From Microbacterium oleivorans (GTDB lineage: Bacteria > Actinomycetota > Actinomycetes > Actinomycetales > Microbacteriaceae), in contig NZ_CP058316.1 in the NCBI RefSeq assembly GCF_013389665.1, positions 124,001 through 188,000 of the forward strand: a stretch of DNA of 64,000 nt, given 5' to 3'. A program made the translations under genes and the position numbers. Under the pieces are notes generated by a model. It saw nothing but the letters and a program-made list of their open reading frames with translations. It searched no databases and was not told the origin of the DNA. Below are positions 35,897-46,200 of the stretch, one piece after another (the first letter of the stretch is position 1; each line of letters starts with the position of its first letter).

Positions 35897-36015
35897 TGTG
35901 ACCTGAGGCGCGCCGCCGCACGCCGTCCCGGTCGCGCCCTCCTCCCCGGTGCGGGGCTCGGCCGGTCCTCTCCACGAGCGCTCCGGGTCGTCCGCGGGGG
36001 AGGAGCGCCCGCTCC

Positions 36016-36021
36016 TAGCCT
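36016..36021 (+). promoter_or_regulatory. candidate -10 of comEA-comEC (leaderless)
   Basis: TAGCCT, 6 nt, then GTG 36028. It would start transcription at the first base of comEA. Confidence 0.5.
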
Positions 36022-36027
36022 GGCGCG

Positions 36028-36636
36028 GTGGGTGAGACAGGTCGGTCGCTGCGGCGCCGCCGCCTCGGGGCGGGGGCGGTGGTCATGCTCGTGCTCGGCG
36101 CTGCGGCCGTGACCGTCGCGATCGGCATGGCGCGCTCCGTGAGCGCGCCTCCGAGCCCTGTCACGCCCGGTGTCACACCCACCGTGACGGTGGCCGACGC
36201 CGCCGTCTACGTCCATGTCGACGGCGCGGTGGCCCATCCCGGCCTCTACCGCCTCGACCCGGACGCGCGGGTGGTGGACGCGGTCGCCGCGGCGGGCGGC
36301 TTCACGGATGTGGCCGACAGGTCGGCGGTGAATCTCGCCCGGCTCGTGAGCGACGGCGAGCAGTTGCTGGTGCCCGAGCCCGGCGCCGCGCCGCCGGCGG
36401 GCGCCGCACCGGGCGCCGGCGATCGGCCGGGAGTCGGCGCCGACGGTCGCATCGGTCTGAACACCGCGGATGCCGCCGCACTCGACACCCTGCCGCGTGT
36501 CGGGCCGGCGCTGGCCGAGCGCATCATCGCCTGGCGCGAAGAGAACGGCCGGTTCACGAGCGTCGAGGACCTCCTGGGCGTGTCGGGCATCGGCGAGAAG
36601 ATGCTCGAGGCACTCCGTGATCGGGTGCGCGTGTGA
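36028..36636 (+). CDS. comEA: ComEA-family DNA-binding competence protein
   Basis: 202 residues. An N-terminal membrane anchor (about 13-33, GAGAVVMLVLGAAAVTVAIGM), an SLBB domain (VYVHVDGAVAHPGLYRLDPDARVVDAVAAAGGF) and a C-terminal helix-hairpin-helix pair (INTADAAALDTLPRVG-like IGLNTADAAALDTLPRVGPA and GRFTSVEDLLGVSGIGEKML). It binds incoming double-stranded DNA outside the membrane and hands it to ComEC. It overlaps comEC by GTGA. Natural transformation is not generally established in this family of bacteria, but the gene pair is widespread. Confidence 0.94.
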   Translation: MGETGRSLRRRRLGAGAVVMLVLGAAAVTVAIGMARSVSAPPSPVTPGVTPTVTVADAAVYVHVDGAVAHPGLYRLDPDARVVDAVAAAGGFTDVADRSAVNLARLVSDGEQLLVPEPGAAPPAGAAPGAGDRPGVGADGRIGLNTADAAALDTLPRVGPALAERIIAWREENGRFTSVEDLLGVSGIGEKMLEALRDRVRV

Positions 36637-39050
36637 GCGCCCGTGCGTCCCACCGCGACCTGCGGCTTCTCCCTGTCGTCGCCGCGGCGTGGCTCGTCTC
36701 GGCCGCGGCCGTGTCGCAGCCGCAAGCGGCCCCGGTGTTCGCGGGCACGCTGTGGGTGCTGTGCGGGGGAGCGACCACGGCGCTGGTGCTGCGGCGAATG
36801 CGCCGAGGGCACCCACCTGCCGGGAGCGCCACGGTCGCCAGCCTCACGGCTCTCGCGGCGTTCGCCTGCGCGATCGCCGCGGCGTCTGCGACCCACGTGG
36901 CGCTGCTGCTGCCGGATCGCGAACGGGTGGCGGCACTGCCGATCTCCGGTGGCCGCGTCGTCGAGGTGACAGCCACCGTCGTCGGCAAACCCGAGCGGTC
37001 CGAGACCGGATGGCGGTTCGACGCCGAGGCGACGAGCGTGACGGCGGGCGGCGACCCCGTGCACGCCGGGGTGCCCATCGTGGTACGAGCGCAGGAGCGT
37101 CCGCGCGGTCTGGATCTGGGCGCCGCCGTCTCGATATCGGGCTCCGCCTTCGTCGCGGAGCCCGGCAACCGGGCCGTACTCATCGTCGACGTCGACGTGC
37201 CCGAGGTTCGGGCGCGCCCGCCGGGGATCTTCGCCGCGGCGTCGCGACTGCGTGCGGACCTGCTCGCACAGGCCGCGACACTGCCCCAGCCCGGTGCGGG
37301 ATTGATCGCCGGCCTCGCGGTGGGCGACACGACGGCCGTCACCGACGAACTCGACGCGCAGATGAAGACGGCCTCGCTCTCGCATCTCACTGCCGTCTCC
37401 GGTGCGAACTGCGCCGTGGTCGTGGGACTGGTGTTCACCCTCGCCGGGGCGCTCGGCATCCGACGGGGATGGCGCGTCGTGCTCGCCGCAGCGGGCCTCG
37501 TGGGTTTCATCGTGCTGGTCTCACCCGAACCGAGCGTCGTCCGGGCGGGGGCCATGGCGGCGATCTCGATGCTGGCCGTGCTCCTCGGACGCGCGGGAGC
37601 CGGCGCGGCCGTGCTGTGCCTCGCCGTGTCGATCTGCCTCGTCTTCGACCCCTGGCTCGCGACGAGCCTGGGTTTCGCCCTGTCGGCGGCAGCGACCGGC
37701 GCGCTCGTGCTGGCCGCCGGGCCGATCGGCGACTCGCTCGCGCGGATCATGCCGCGGCCGCTCGCCCTCGCCGTCGCGGTTCCGGTGGCGGCGCAGCTCG
37801 CGTGTACGCCGCTGATCGTCGCGATCGACCCCCGGCTGCCGCTCTTCGCCGTCGTGGCGAACATCCTCACCGCCCCCGCCGCGCCGCTGGCGACGATCGC
37901 CGGACTCGCCGCGTGTCTGACCGCGGGCCTGCCCGTTCTGGCCGCCGGGCTCGTCGCCATCGCCTGGCTTCCCTGCGCATGGATCGCGGCGACCGCTCAG
38001 GCGGTGGACGCGATGCCCGTGGCGGCGCTGCCCTGGATGCCGGATGTCGGCGGTGCGCTGCTCGCCGCCCTGCTCAGCGCGGCCGCGATCGTGGTGCTGC
38101 TCCCCGAGGTGCCACGGGCGCTTCTGCGCCTGGCGGCATCCGTGCTCGCGATCGCGGTCGGCATCGCCGGCGGTACGGCGGTCGTCACGGGACCGATCGC
38201 GCGGGCCGACGTGCCCGTTGATTGGTCGTTGGCGATGTGCGACGTGGGGCAGGGCGACGCGTTCCTCCTCCGTTCGCGCGGACAGGTGGCGCTCATGGAC
38301 ACTGGCCCCGACCCCGCGCTGCTCGACGCGTGTCTCGACCTCTTCGGGGTCGAGCGGATCGACCTCCTGGTGCTGACGCACTTCGACCTCGATCACGTCG
38401 GGGGAGCGGACGCCGTGGCGGGCCGGGCCGAGCTCGTCCTCCACGGGCCGACCGCCGAGCCGTCCGACAACACTCTGCTGGCCGAGTTGCGGGCGGAAGG
38501 CGCCGACGTGCGTCCCGTCGCAGCCGGCGCGACCGGCACGTTGGGCGGCGCGACCTGGGAGGTGCTGTGGCCGCGCGCGCGGCGGACGGCCTTCCCACCG
38601 GGGAACGACGCCAGCGTGGTGCTGGCGGCCCGCGGCGGCGGCATCCCGTCGGTGCTGATGCTCGGCGATCTCTCGGAGGAGCCGCAGGCCGTGATCGCGG
38701 GTGCCCTGCACGAACGGTTCGAGGTCGTGAAGGTGGCCCATCATGGGAGCGCCGACCAGTCGCCGGCGCTGTATCGGCGCGTCGCCGCACGCGTCGCCCT
38801 GGTCGGGGTGGGGGAGAACGACTACGGGCACCCGAGGGCGGAGATCGTCGAGCTCCTCACCTCCTCCGGCGCCGAGGTCGTCCGCGCCGACGTCGCCGGC
38901 GCCGCGGCCCTGACACTCGGCGAGGACGGACTGGAACTCTGGCACCAGCGCAGCGCGCCGCCCTCACCTGCGGCGTCGTCGCCGCCCCCGTCGGTCCGTG
39001 TCGACGGCGAGGCTCATGACCGACGAGATCGCCCGCGCCGACGGACATGA
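36633..39050 (+). CDS. comEC: ComEC/Rec2-family DNA uptake channel
   Basis: 805 residues. An N-terminal membrane part with an OB-like DUF4131 region (about 95-190) is followed by the competence domain (LIAGLAVGDTTAV; LSHLTAVSGANCAVVVGLVF near 250) with about ten helices. The C-terminal metallo-beta-lactamase domain starts near 527: MCDVGQGDAFLLRS, then THFDLDHVGG and VAHHGSADQ, which hold the metal ligands for degrading the non-transported strand. The last 40 residues are low-complexity. It is coupled to comEA. Confidence 0.95.
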   Translation: MSARASHRDLRLLPVVAAAWLVSAAAVSQPQAAPVFAGTLWVLCGGATTALVLRRMRRGHPPAGSATVASLTALAAFACAIAAASATHVALLLPDRERVAALPISGGRVVEVTATVVGKPERSETGWRFDAEATSVTAGGDPVHAGVPIVVRAQERPRGLDLGAAVSISGSAFVAEPGNRAVLIVDVDVPEVRARPPGIFAAASRLRADLLAQAATLPQPGAGLIAGLAVGDTTAVTDELDAQMKTASLSHLTAVSGANCAVVVGLVFTLAGALGIRRGWRVVLAAAGLVGFIVLVSPEPSVVRAGAMAAISMLAVLLGRAGAGAAVLCLAVSICLVFDPWLATSLGFALSAAATGALVLAAGPIGDSLARIMPRPLALAVAVPVAAQLACTPLIVAIDPRLPLFAVVANILTAPAAPLATIAGLAACLTAGLPVLAAGLVAIAWLPCAWIAATAQAVDAMPVAALPWMPDVGGALLAALLSAAAIVVLLPEVPRALLRLAASVLAIAVGIAGGTAVVTGPIARADVPVDWSLAMCDVGQGDAFLLRSRGQVALMDTGPDPALLDACLDLFGVERIDLLVLTHFDLDHVGGADAVAGRAELVLHGPTAEPSDNTLLAELRAEGADVRPVAAGATGTLGGATWEVLWPRARRTAFPPGNDASVVLAARGGGIPSVLMLGDLSEEPQAVIAGALHERFEVVKVAHHGSADQSPALYRRVAARVALVGVGENDYGHPRAEIVELLTSSGAEVVRADVAGAAALTLGEDGLELWHQRSAPPSPAASSPPPSVRVDGEAHDRRDRPRRRT

Positions 39051-39085
39051 CGCACCGGCGGTGCCGTCTTCGACCGTCGTGGCGA

Positions 39086-39673
39086 TCAGACCTCGCGGGC
39101 GGGGTTCTCGATCGAGGCCGCGAACGAGGCGAGCCTCGTTCGGAGGCCGGTCACGACCGAGACGAGGGTGCGAGCGGAGTCATCGGCGACCCAGAGGTCG
39201 ACCGCGGTGTCGAACAGGGCGACGGCGATGCTCGAGACGAGCGCGGCATCGGCGCCGGTCGCACCGTGGTCGACGAGCGAGTCGCGGATGGCTTCGGTCA
39301 AGGCTGCCGACTTCAATCGCTCGCGCTCCTGGAGACGCGGATCCGACGCGATGACGGCGCGACGGATGCGGATCTGCTCGCGCCACTGCTCGAGCTCGTC
39401 CGCGGCGCCGGTCACGCCGTGCAGCGCGAGCGCCATCGGTTCGAGCCCCGCGGGTACGTCATCGAGAAGACGTCTCACGACGTCGGGGAACTCGCGTTCG
39501 CGCAGGAACAGCACGTCGCGCTTGTCTGCGAAGTGCCGGAAGAACGTGCGTGTGGTCAGCCCCGCCCGCTCGGCGATGCGGGGCACGGTGGTCTTGGAAT
39601 AGCCGTCGGAGAGGAAGAGTTCCATCGCCGCGCGTTCGAGTCGGAGAGCCGCGTCCGGTGCCCAGCGTGCCAT
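39086..39673 (-). CDS. TetR-family transcriptional regulator
   Basis: 195 residues. HTH: ALRLERAAMELFLSDGYSKTTVPRIAERAGLTTRTFFRHFADKRDVLF. It is divergent from the quinone-oxidoreductase-like gene, the usual place for a local repressor. TACTGT lies 6 nt before the ATG (39680-39685 on the opposite strand). A 13-bp palindrome GACACG-T-CGTGTC sits between the two genes and is the likely operator, so it would repress both itself and the oxidoreductase. The ligand is unknown. Confidence 0.9.
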   Translation of the reverse strand: MARWAPDAALRLERAAMELFLSDGYSKTTVPRIAERAGLTTRTFFRHFADKRDVLFLREREFPDVVRRLLDDVPAGLEPMALALHGVTGAADELEQWREQIRIRRAVIASDPRLQERERLKSAALTEAIRDSLVDHGATGADAALVSSIAVALFDTAVDLWVADDSARTLVSVVTGLRTRLASFAASIENPAREV

Positions 39674-39695
39674 GTGTCCACAGTAGCCGACTGAC

Positions 39696-39742
39696 GACAC
39701 GTCGTGTCATCGACCCTATAGTGAGTGATGTCACCTCGTGTC
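39696..39742. promoter_or_regulatory. two TetR operator candidates around the -10 box of the oxidoreductase
   Basis: GACACGTCGTGTC (39696-39708) is an interrupted perfect palindrome. GTCACCTCGTGTC (39730-39742) matches it at 11 of 13 positions. The -10 box TATAGT (39717-39722) lies between them. Occupancy of either site would block the promoter. Confidence 0.65.
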
Positions 39743-39766
39743 ATCCCCTCGATCATCGGAGTCATC

Positions 39767-40882
39767 GTGTCCCTGAACGCCGCCGCCTGGCTCGCATCAC
39801 CCCGCGCCGACCTCGTCGTCCGTCCCGCCGACATGCCCGTTCCGGGGCGCGGCGAGATCCTCATCCGCAACCGTGCGCTGGCGGTCAACCCCCTCGAGGT
39901 CAAGCAGGGGACCGGCGACCTGATGTACCGCTGGCTGTCGTACCCGATGATCCTCGGGGAGGACGTCGCCGGAGTCGTCGAAGCCGTCGGCCCCGACGTG
40001 ACCCGCTTCTCGGCCGGTGACCGTGTCGTGGCGTACGCGGTCGGGATGGAGCGCGGACGTCGCCACGACGCGGAGGGTGGTTTCCAGCTCTTCACCGTCG
40101 TGCGCGAGGACCTGGCCTCACCGCTCCCGGAGAGCATCGGCTACACCGACGCCGTCGTCCTGCCGCTCGCGGTCTCGACGGCCGCGACAGCCCTCTTCCA
40201 AGACGACGCTCTCGCACTCGTGCCGCCCACGCCGGGGCCGGCCGGCACCGGCACCGGCACCATCCTCGTCTGGGGCGGATCCACGAGCGTTGGGATGAAC
40301 GCGATCCAGTTGGCCGTCGCGGCGGGCTATCGCGTCATCGCCACCGCGTCGGCGCGAAATGCCGGCTTCCTGCGTGATCTGGGCGCGAGCGATGTCGTCG
40401 ACTACCGCTCGCCCGACGTGGAGCGCGACATCCTGGCAGGCCTCTCCGGCGAGAGCCTGGCGGGTGTCGTCGCGATCGGGCCGGGCTCCGGCGCTCCCGC
40501 CGTGCGGATCGCCGCCGCCGCGGGCGCCAAACGCGTCGCCCTCCTCAGCCCGCCGGTGTCGTTCGGCTCGATCCCGCGCCGCGGCCGACGGAGCGCGGCA
40601 TTCATCCGGACCATGAGCAGAGTCGCGATCGGCCAACTCGCCATCCAGCTGCGCGCACGCGCCGCCGGCGTGCGGGCCGGCTTTGTCTGGGGCAGCACAC
40701 TGATGGCGAACGAGGTCGGACCGATGCTCTGGGAGCGGTATCTGCCCGACGCGCTGGCGGACGGCAGGCATGTCTGCGCTCCCGCGGCAGAGGTGGTGGG
40801 CGATGGACTGGAAAGCATTCAGCACGCCCTGGACCGTCTGCACGCGGGCGTCTCGGCGCGCAAGCTCGTCGTGACGCTGTGA
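39767..40882 (+). CDS. zinc-binding dehydrogenase / quinone oxidoreductase-like protein
   Basis: 371 residues of the MDR superfamily: an N-terminal GroES-like domain (PVPGRGEILIRNRALAVNPLEVK; GEDVAGVVEAVGPDVTRFSAGDRV) and a nucleotide-binding domain (ILVWGGSTSVGMNAIQLAVAAGYRVIATAS). The structural zinc cysteines are absent, as in the quinone reductase-like branch. GTG 39767 is preferred because GGAG lies 6-7 nt upstream and the family begins near SLNAAAWL; GTG 39725 and ATG 39728 are upstream alternatives. Probably NADPH-dependent and controlled by the divergent TetR. Confidence 0.85.
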   Translation: MSLNAAAWLASPRADLVVRPADMPVPGRGEILIRNRALAVNPLEVKQGTGDLMYRWLSYPMILGEDVAGVVEAVGPDVTRFSAGDRVVAYAVGMERGRRHDAEGGFQLFTVVREDLASPLPESIGYTDAVVLPLAVSTAATALFQDDALALVPPTPGPAGTGTGTILVWGGSTSVGMNAIQLAVAAGYRVIATASARNAGFLRDLGASDVVDYRSPDVERDILAGLSGESLAGVVAIGPGSGAPAVRIAAAAGAKRVALLSPPVSFGSIPRRGRRSAAFIRTMSRVAIGQLAIQLRARAAGVRAGFVWGSTLMANEVGPMLWERYLPDALADGRHVCAPAAEVVGDGLESIQHALDRLHAGVSARKLVVTL

Positions 40883-40924
40883 GCCGCCGCCCCGCGTGTC
40901 CACGCCGCGGATTAGGCTGAGACC

Positions 40925-41965
40925 ATGCCGCCGAGCCCTCGCCGACCCGCCTCCCGCGGACCCGCGAAGACCGCCATCCGTCAGCTGTCGTGGCGGGCGC
41001 CCGAGCCGGCACCGATCGTCCTCGTCTCGGGCCCCGAGGAGGTCTGCGCCGAGCGTGCGATCGCGGGACTGCGCGACTACCTCAAGGCCGAGGACCCGAG
41101 CCTGGAGGTGTCCGACATCCGCGCCGACGACTACGCCGCGGGCACCCTCCTGGGCATGGCCTCACCGTCGCTGTTCGGCGAGCCTCGGCTCGTCCGCGTC
41201 GGCGGCGTCGAGAAGTGCTCCGACGCGTTCCTGACCGAGGCGCTGGCCTACCTCGAGAACCCGCAGGACGGCGCCACGATCGTGCTGCGGCACACCGGGG
41301 CGAGCGTCCGGGGGAAGAAGCTCCTCGACGCGATCCGTGCCGGCACCGGTGGCGGTGTCGAGATCGCCGTCCCGGCGATCAAGCGTGATGCGGATCGGTT
41401 CGACTTCGCCGCCGGTGAGTTCCGCACCGCGGGCAAGCGCATCGCGCCCTCGGCGCTGCGGACGCTCGTCTCGGCGTTCGCCGACGACCTCACCGAGCTT
41501 GCGGCGGCATGCCAGCAGCTGATCTCCGACGTGCCCGGCGACATCGGAGATCAAGTCGTCGAGCGATACTACGGGGGCCGCGTCGAGACCACCGCCTTCG
41601 CCGTGGCGGACACCGCGATCGCAGGCCGCTACGGCGAGGCGCTGATCACGCTGCGCCATGCTCTTGCGAGCGGTGCCGACCCCGTTCCCCTGGTCGCGGC
41701 GATCGCGTCGAAGCTGCGGACGATGGCCCGCGTCGCGGGCACCCGCGAGCCGTCCGCCGCCCTCGCGGCTCGGCTCGGCATGAAGGACTGGCAGGTCGAC
41801 CGGGCCAAGCGCGATCTGGTCGACTGGACGGAGTCGGCGCTCGCCACCGCGATCCAAGCGGCGGCACGTGCCGACGCCGAGGTGAAGGGCGCCTCACGCG
41901 ATCCGGTGTTCGCCGTCGAGCGCCTGGTCACCGTCATCGCGACCCGCGCCCCCTACGGCGCCTGA
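40925..41965 (+). CDS. holA: DNA polymerase III delta subunit
   Basis: Clamp-loader subunit that opens the beta clamp. 346 residues, standard. VLVSGPEEVCAERAI begins the AAA+-like domain I, followed by ASPSLFGEPRLVRVGGVE and ATIVLRHTG. The C-terminal helical collar (ALRTLVSAFADDLTELAAACQQLISD) is typical. TAGGCT (40913-40918) is 6 nt before the ATG. It is often found next to comEC and rpsT in actinobacteria, and that linkage is kept here. Confidence 0.93.
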   Translation: MPPSPRRPASRGPAKTAIRQLSWRAPEPAPIVLVSGPEEVCAERAIAGLRDYLKAEDPSLEVSDIRADDYAAGTLLGMASPSLFGEPRLVRVGGVEKCSDAFLTEALAYLENPQDGATIVLRHTGASVRGKKLLDAIRAGTGGGVEIAVPAIKRDADRFDFAAGEFRTAGKRIAPSALRTLVSAFADDLTELAAACQQLISDVPGDIGDQVVERYYGGRVETTAFAVADTAIAGRYGEALITLRHALASGADPVPLVAAIASKLRTMARVAGTREPSAALAARLGMKDWQVDRAKRDLVDWTESALATAIQAAARADAEVKGASRDPVFAVERLVTVIATRAPYGA

Positions 41966-42066
41966 CCCTGGCCTCCACCCGATCTGCAAGACCACGCTCT
42001 TACCCGGGACCCGGCCGCGAACCCACCGTCTCGGCGCGGGAGTGCGGTGAGGAATCCGGGGACGAC

Positions 42067-42099
42067 GAAGGCCCGCACCGACGAGCGGGGCGGGCCTTC
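42067..42099. terminator. hairpin between holA and rpsT (convergent)
   Basis: GAAGGCCCGC (42067-42076) pairs exactly with GCGGGCCTTC (42090-42099) with a 13-nt loop. No long T run follows on either strand. It probably serves rpsT. Confidence 0.6.
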
Positions 42100-42120
42100 G
42101 AGGCACAGCGGCAGAGCGGC

Positions 42121-42381
42121 TCAGAGAGCAGCGACCTGCTTCGCGATGGACGACTTGCGGTTCGCCGCCTGGTTCTCGTGGATGACGCCCTTGCTCACGG
42201 CCTTGTCGAGCTTCTTCGACGCGGTCGCCAATGCCTTCTCGGCGGCGGCCTTGTCGCCGGCGGCGATGGCCTCCCGGGTGCGGCGCACCTCGGTCTTCAG
42301 CCCGCTCTTGACGGCCTTGTTGCGCTCGCGCGCCTTCTCGTTGGTCTTGTTGCGCTTGATCTGCGACTTGATGTTCGCCAC
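42121..42381 (-). CDS. rpsT: 30S ribosomal protein S20
   Basis: 86 residues, standard length, all-helical and basic: [29 protein letters not shown], ending [25 protein letters not shown]. It starts with GTG at 42381 after a leader of about 110 nt whose purine-rich GAACGAAAGA lies upstream. The -10 candidate AGTCTA (42492-42497; TAGACT on the gene strand) overlaps the end of the neighbouring hydrolase gene. Confidence 0.96.
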   Translation of the reverse strand: MANIKSQIKRNKTNEKARERNKAVKSGLKTEVRRTREAIAAGDKAAAEKALATASKKLDKAVSKGVIHENQAANRKSSIAKQVAAL

Positions 42382-42491
42382 GTGAGACGTATCTTTCGTT
42401 CGGAATTTTCGGTGGATGTGTCGGACGGCAGTAGAGGGGTGCCGCACGACGGTCGTGTGAGGGAGGAACCCACACGGCAAGCCGAAGACCG

Positions 42492-42497
42492 AGTCTA
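42492..42497 (-). promoter_or_regulatory. candidate -10 of rpsT
   Basis: TAGACT on the minus strand directly after the stop codon of the hydrolase gene. It gives rpsT its own promoter and a leader of about 105 nt. Confidence 0.45.
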
Positions 42498-43235
42498 TCA
42501 GGTTCCGCTGCGCGAGCCGGTATCGGCGAGGGTCGCGAGGGCGAGATCGAGGAGAGCGTTGAAGACGCGCGGACGCATCGCGGTGACCAGGTGACTGGTG
42601 CGCGGCACCACGATGAGCTCGGCGCCCGGGGCCAGTCGCGTGAACAGGCGCTCGTTGACCCGCAGCTGGTCGTACTGTCCGTTGACGAACCAGGTGGGAA
42701 CGTCGATCCGCCGGACGGCGGCGAGCAGGTCGAGCACCGACAGGCTGCTCAGTGCGACGTCCTGAGCGTCGTACGCGTATCCACCGGCACCGAAATCGGG
42801 ACGGGTCTCGATCGGGAGCGTGCGGTCGAGCACCCAGTCGGTGATGCGCTGGCCGCGGCCGGGGAGCCGATCGAAACCGAGCGCGAGAGCCCGGTACACC
42901 GAGAGTCCGATCCCGCGGGGAATCGCCGTGCACGAGGCTGCGACGAACGCCGAGACCGGCGGTCGCTCCTCGTTGCCGACATAGGCGGTGCTCAGCAGCC
43001 CGCCCATCGAGTGACCCACCAGCAGCACGGGGCCGCGTTCCGCGGCATCCCGCACGGCGTCATCGATCGTGGCGAACGCGCCGCCCAGGGTGAAGGTCTC
43101 GGCCATGCGGGTGCCGTGGCCGGGCAGATCCAGTGCCCGCACCGACACGTCCCGCTCACGCAGGTGTGCCACCTGAGCGCGCCACATCGTGGCGGATGTG
43201 CGGATGCCGTGCACCAGAATCACCTGCGGCCGCAT
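42498..43235 (-). CDS. alpha/beta hydrolase
   Basis: 245 residues. [13 protein letters not shown] (oxyanion region), [10 protein letters not shown], the nucleophile elbow GHSMGG with Ser near residue 95, and catalytic Asp/His candidates in NGQYDQLRV and PRTSHLVT. The substrate cannot be told. TAGAGT (43242-43247 on the opposite strand) is exactly 6 nt before the ATG, within a GCATGC-flanked segment. Confidence 0.87.
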   Translation of the reverse strand: MRPQVILVHGIRTSATMWRAQVAHLRERDVSVRALDLPGHGTRMAETFTLGGAFATIDDAVRDAAERGPVLLVGHSMGGLLSTAYVGNEERPPVSAFVAASCTAIPRGIGLSVYRALALGFDRLPGRGQRITDWVLDRTLPIETRPDFGAGGYAYDAQDVALSSLSVLDLLAAVRRIDVPTWFVNGQYDQLRVNERLFTRLAPGAELIVVPRTSHLVTAMRPRVFNALLDLALATLADTGSRSGT

Positions 43236-43274
43236 GCTTCCACTCTAAGCATGCGGCCGCAGGACGAGGGGTGA

Positions 43275-46200
43275 TCAGAGCAGGGACCGAACCCGCACCG
43301 ACCCGCTCACCGATCCCTCGACCGCGTCGGCGTCGCTGGGCACGAACGTCGCGGTGAAGGCGTGCGTGCCACGGCTGAGCCGGCCGAGGGTGTACGCGGC
43401 GGCGCCGGAGCGTACCGGGACCGTCGCGATCAGACGGTCGCCCTCCCGGAACTCCACCACGCCCTCGGCCCGTCCCTCTTCGAGCGAGACCAGCGCGAGC
43501 AGCGTCGTGGGCAGGATGCCGTTCAGGTGCACCGGCAGGACGGGGAGCAGCAGCGTCCGGCTCGCCACCGGGTCGACGGCCTGCTCGACGTCGACGGCGA
43601 CGGTCACGGTGGTCCCGGTCGCCGGGGCGGTCAGCGTGAGCGTCGCCGGGCCGGCCGGCACCTCGGCGGGGATCGTGGCCTCGACGGCCGCGGTGCCCCC
43701 CGATACCGGCACGGTCGTCAGGAGCGTGTCGCCCCAGCGCACCTCGAGGGAGGTGTTCTCCGGGGCGCCGCGGCTCGTCATGTTCAGCCCGGCGACCGAG
43801 AACGACACCGGCGCGCCGGCCGTCGCCGTGTCGGGAACCCCCGAAACCTGCACGGCCTGCTTCGCGAAGTCGGGCTCGAGCGGCGGATTGTCGGCGATGT
43901 AATCGACCCAGGCCTCGTAGTCGAGCAGGCCGGTGTCGACGTAGTCGGTGCCCTCGGCGAAGACGCGGAAGTTGTCGCCGCCGGCCGCAAGGAACGAGAA
44001 GGTGCCGATCCGGTACTCGCCGGCGGGATCGATGGGAGCGCCGTCTACCGTGACCGATGTGATCCTCTCGCCCTCGGGGAGCGCCGGGTCGTAGGTGTAC
44101 TGCACGTTGTCCGACAGTCCCAGCTGCAGGTACGGTCGCTGCGGCACCGTGCCGTCGGCTGCGCGCTGCCACTGCTGCTCGAGCATCGTGGTGAACTGTT
44201 CGCCGGTCAGCGTCACGAGCGCGAGCGTGTTGTTGAACGGCAGCACGGCGTTCGCCTGCGAGAACGAGACGGTGCCGTCGGCGAGACCGGGCACGGCCGT
44301 CGCGCCGAACTCCGCCTGGGTGTCCCACAGGTCGGCACGGAGGCCGCCCGGGTTGGTGACGCCGATGACCGCACCGTCGGGCAGGTCGGCCAGGCTGTCA
44401 CGCAGCATCGTGGCCACGGTGTTGCCGAGGGCCGACTCCGACGCGCGGTCGTCGCGGCTGCCGCCGCTCCAGACGCCGTCGACGAAGGAGCCGCCGGCAT
44501 ACGCGGTCGTGATGTCACCCGCCACCTCGCCGACGGCGGTGTTGCCGATCTCGGCCGCGTTTGCGAGCGCGGCCCGCACGATGCCGTCCACCTCGGCGAC
44601 GCGGGGGTAGGTCGCCACCAGGGATGCCGCGTCGGCGGTGGTCCGAGGCACGAGCTGCTCGGCGTGCGCGCTGACCGTGTGCGTGTCCGGGTCGATCTCG
44701 AGCAGGATCTGCCCGATGTTCGCCCCGTAGGACCCGGTCTGGACGACGGGGCGGGTGCGATCGGTGCCGGGAATAGCGGCCGACCATGCGTAGTCCTTGT
44801 GCGTGTGACCGGTGAAGATCGCGTCGACCTCCGCTGCGGTGTCGTTCACGAGTGCTGCGAACGCGCCGCCGGCGGCGAGTTCCTGCTCGAGGTCGGCGCC
44901 GTCCGCCGTGCCGGCCCCGGCACCCTCGTGGTAGAGCGCGACGAGCACGTCGGCTTCGCCGTTCGCCTCATCGCCGTCGCTCAGCTGCGCCGCGACGCGG
45001 TTGACCGCCTCGACGGGGTCGCCGAACTCGACAGCCTCGATGCCGGCCGGACTGACCAGCGACGGCGTCTCTTCCGTCACCGCGCCGATGATGCCGACCG
45101 ACAGCCCGTCGGCATCGACGATCGCGTACTCGGGCAGAGCGGGCGTCCGCGTGCCGGCCTCGTACACGTTGGCGCCGAGCTGCGGGTAGTCGGATGCCTC
45201 GGCGACGCGCCCGGACAGATCGGCGAACCCGCGATCGAACTCGTGGTTGCCCACGGCGCTCGCCTGCAGCTCGAGGGCGTTGAGCACATCGATCGTCGGC
45301 TGATCCTGCGCCACGGAAGAGGCGAACAGCGAGGCCCCGATGTTGTCGCCGGCCGACAGGAACAGCACCGGCCCGTCGGCGGCCTCGCGAAGCTGCTCGA
45401 CCGTGCCGGCGAAGGCGACGGTGTTGTTGTCGATGCGCCCGTGGAAGTCATTGATCCCCAGCAGGGTCAGCGAGACGGGCGCGGCCTCCGCGTCGATCCC
45501 CACGATGACGGGGTCGTGGTCGCTCGAGCGGTACGCATCGGGTGCGTCGAACAGCGTCCCGTGGTTGGCGTACCGGCTGTACTCGAGTGCGACCGACTCA
45601 CCGGAGTTGATGTTCCAGATGTCGGCGCCGGTCGCGCGGCCGAGCGCGGCGTCGTTGAGCAGGACGTGGTCCAGCGAGCCCGACAGGCCCGAGAAGCTGT
45701 ACGAGCTCCCGGCGACGTCGAAGGCCTGTTCCGCCGAGCTGAAGCCCGCCTCGTACAGGACCTGAAGCGGATCCTCCTGGCCGTACGAGTTGAAGTCGCC
45801 GACCAGCGCGACGGAGTCCACGTCTGTTTCGGACTGCACCTCCGACACCCAGTCGCGCAGTGCCGTCGCCTGGCGGACCCGCGACTCGACCGACGCGCCC
45901 TGGCCGTCGCCGGTGTCGGCGTCCCCCGGCCACGGACCGGCCGATCCCTTGGACTTGAAGTGGTTCACGACGAAGAGCAGATCGGCCCCGCCGCCGACGG
46001 GTGCGAAGACCTGCCCGATGGGCTCACGGGCGTTGCCGAACGCCCCGCCGTCGTCGCTCTGATCGCCCAGCGCCCGCGCCGCACCGTCCGGGGTGACGAG
46101 AGCGGGCTGATAGATGATCGCGTTCGTGATGACGTCCTGCTCGGATGCCGGCGGCAGATCGGCCGACGAGGGCACGAACGCCCAGCGGTCCTCCCCGGCG

